Source of the DNA: an uncultured Bacteroidia bacterium
GTDB taxonomy: Bacteria; Bacteroidota; Bacteroidia; Bacteroidales; UBA932
Direction: 5' to 3'
Assembly: GCA_902778105.1 (NCBI GenBank)
Contig: CACYWN010000018.1
Coordinates: 1 to 49,266 of the forward strand
Length of the DNA: 49,266 nucleotides
This document shows positions 48,946-49,266 of this stretch, in pieces; positions within the stretch are counted from its first letter, which is position 1, and the number at the start of each line of letters is the position of its first letter. The translations under genes were made by a program, and so were the position numbers. The notes under the pieces are model-generated. The model was not told the origin of the DNA and ran no database searches. It worked only from the letters and a program-made list of their open reading frames with translations.

Positions 48946-49266
48946 ATGAATTCTTCCTCCGTCGGGCGCTATGCCCGTATCATCATGGACGACTGGTTCA
49001 AGCGCTCCTTTGGGACGGAAAGCCGGAAACGGCTGCTCGAGCTCTTCCTTCGGGAGCTCATCCCGGAGCATGACATCGTCCAACTCACGTATGTCTCGCA
49101 GGAACACATCAATCCATTTCCCGGGAAGAAGAGCGTCCGCATTGACGTGGAATGTACCGACAGGGACGGATCCCGGTTTGTGGTGGAGATGCAGGTCGCT
49201 CCTCAAAAGAGCTTTTACGACAGGGCCGTTTTCTACTCGACCTTTGCCGTCCAGCAGCAGCTCGCA
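48946..49266 (+). CDS. PD-(D/E)XK nuclease family transposase/Rpn-like protein (5' part, cut by window edge)
   Basis: The first 107 codons are in the window. MNSSSVGRYARIIMDDWFKRSFGTES leads into LLELFLRELIP and then VRIDVECTDRDGSRFVVEMQ, the D...ExQ core of the PD-(D/E)XK nuclease group annotated as Rpn or PD-(D/E)XK transposase family, common in Bacteroidales. These are seldom proven to transpose. The -7-like CATCTTTA lies 5 nt before the ATG. The C-terminus is outside the window, so intactness cannot be judged. Confidence 0.8.
   Translation, partial: MNSSSVGRYARIIMDDWFKRSFGTESRKRLLELFLRELIPEHDIVQLTYVSQEHINPFPGKKSVRIDVECTDRDGSRFVVEMQVAPQKSFYDRAVFYSTFAVQQQLA

Overview
The window comes from a GC-rich member of the Bacteroidales, probably an uncultured gut or rumen lineage (Cryptobacteroides/UBA932-like is a guess). 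The evidence is the sigma-ABfr promoter type (TTG, about 19-20 nt, TAnnTTTG) in front of nearly every transcription unit, the lack of Shine-Dalgarno sequences, and Bacteroidota-specific families and gene orders: DUF4837, a NigD-like lipoprotein, two-LysM receptor-like proteins, uppS-bamA-ompH and bamD-rpoZ-recN. Most of the window is housekeeping chromosome. About 46 protein genes or gene pieces and three tRNA genes can be supported.

Layout. 1-2.6 kb (minus): rpsA (cut by the window edge), corA, tRNA-Pro, rpsT, tRNA-Glu. 2.6-7 kb (minus): DUF4837 lipoprotein, rseP, dxr and an M23-like membrane protein. 7-10.4 kb (plus): ruvX, def, phosphomannomutase, M23-LysM hydrolase. 10.4-16.3 kb (minus): a broken porin tail, then an apparent operon of an M49-like lipoprotein, a DASS dicarboxylate carrier and two porins. 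16.4-23.4 kb: gdhA, a small unknown, ompH, bamA, uppS, nadK. 23.4-32.9 kb (plus): pdxJ, lipidated OmpH, glycosyltransferase, LysM-receptor protein, trxB, bamD, rpoZ, recN, a PerR-like regulator and a NigD-like lipoprotein. 33-34.7 kb: tRNA-His followed by a decayed AT-rich island with an integrase stub. 34.7-39.5 kb: azoreductase, esterase, carboxyltransferase, radC, upp. 39.6-41.9 kb: a REP-associated tyrosine transposase (RAYT) between two arrays of 50-bp palindromic repeats. 41.9-45.4 kb: miaB-glpK-glpF, followed by a third small repeat cluster. 45.6-48.1 kb (minus): LEA-like lipoprotein, SPOR protein, rpoN. The right end is repeat-rich non-coding DNA and the start of a PD-(D/E)XK transposase-family gene.

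The most notable system is the RAYT locus. A single HUH transposase with its own canonical promoter is bracketed by about 9 and about 15 copies of a 50-bp unit built on one hairpin (AAYTGTGT, 15 nt, ACACAATT). A related three-unit cluster lies 4 kb away. Other items of interest are a cysteine-free PerR-like regulator whose promoter -33 element lies inside a perfect 7-1-7 palindrome, an M49-like lipoprotein that has lost its zinc motif, a carboxyltransferase whose biotinyl lysine is replaced, and an M23 protein missing one zinc ligand.

Functional links: envelope assembly dominates (bamA, bamD, two OmpH/Skp proteins, uppS, dxr, rseP, M23 and LysM proteins). There is also a dicarboxylate uptake cluster and a glycerol uptake and phosphorylation pair (glpF, glpK).
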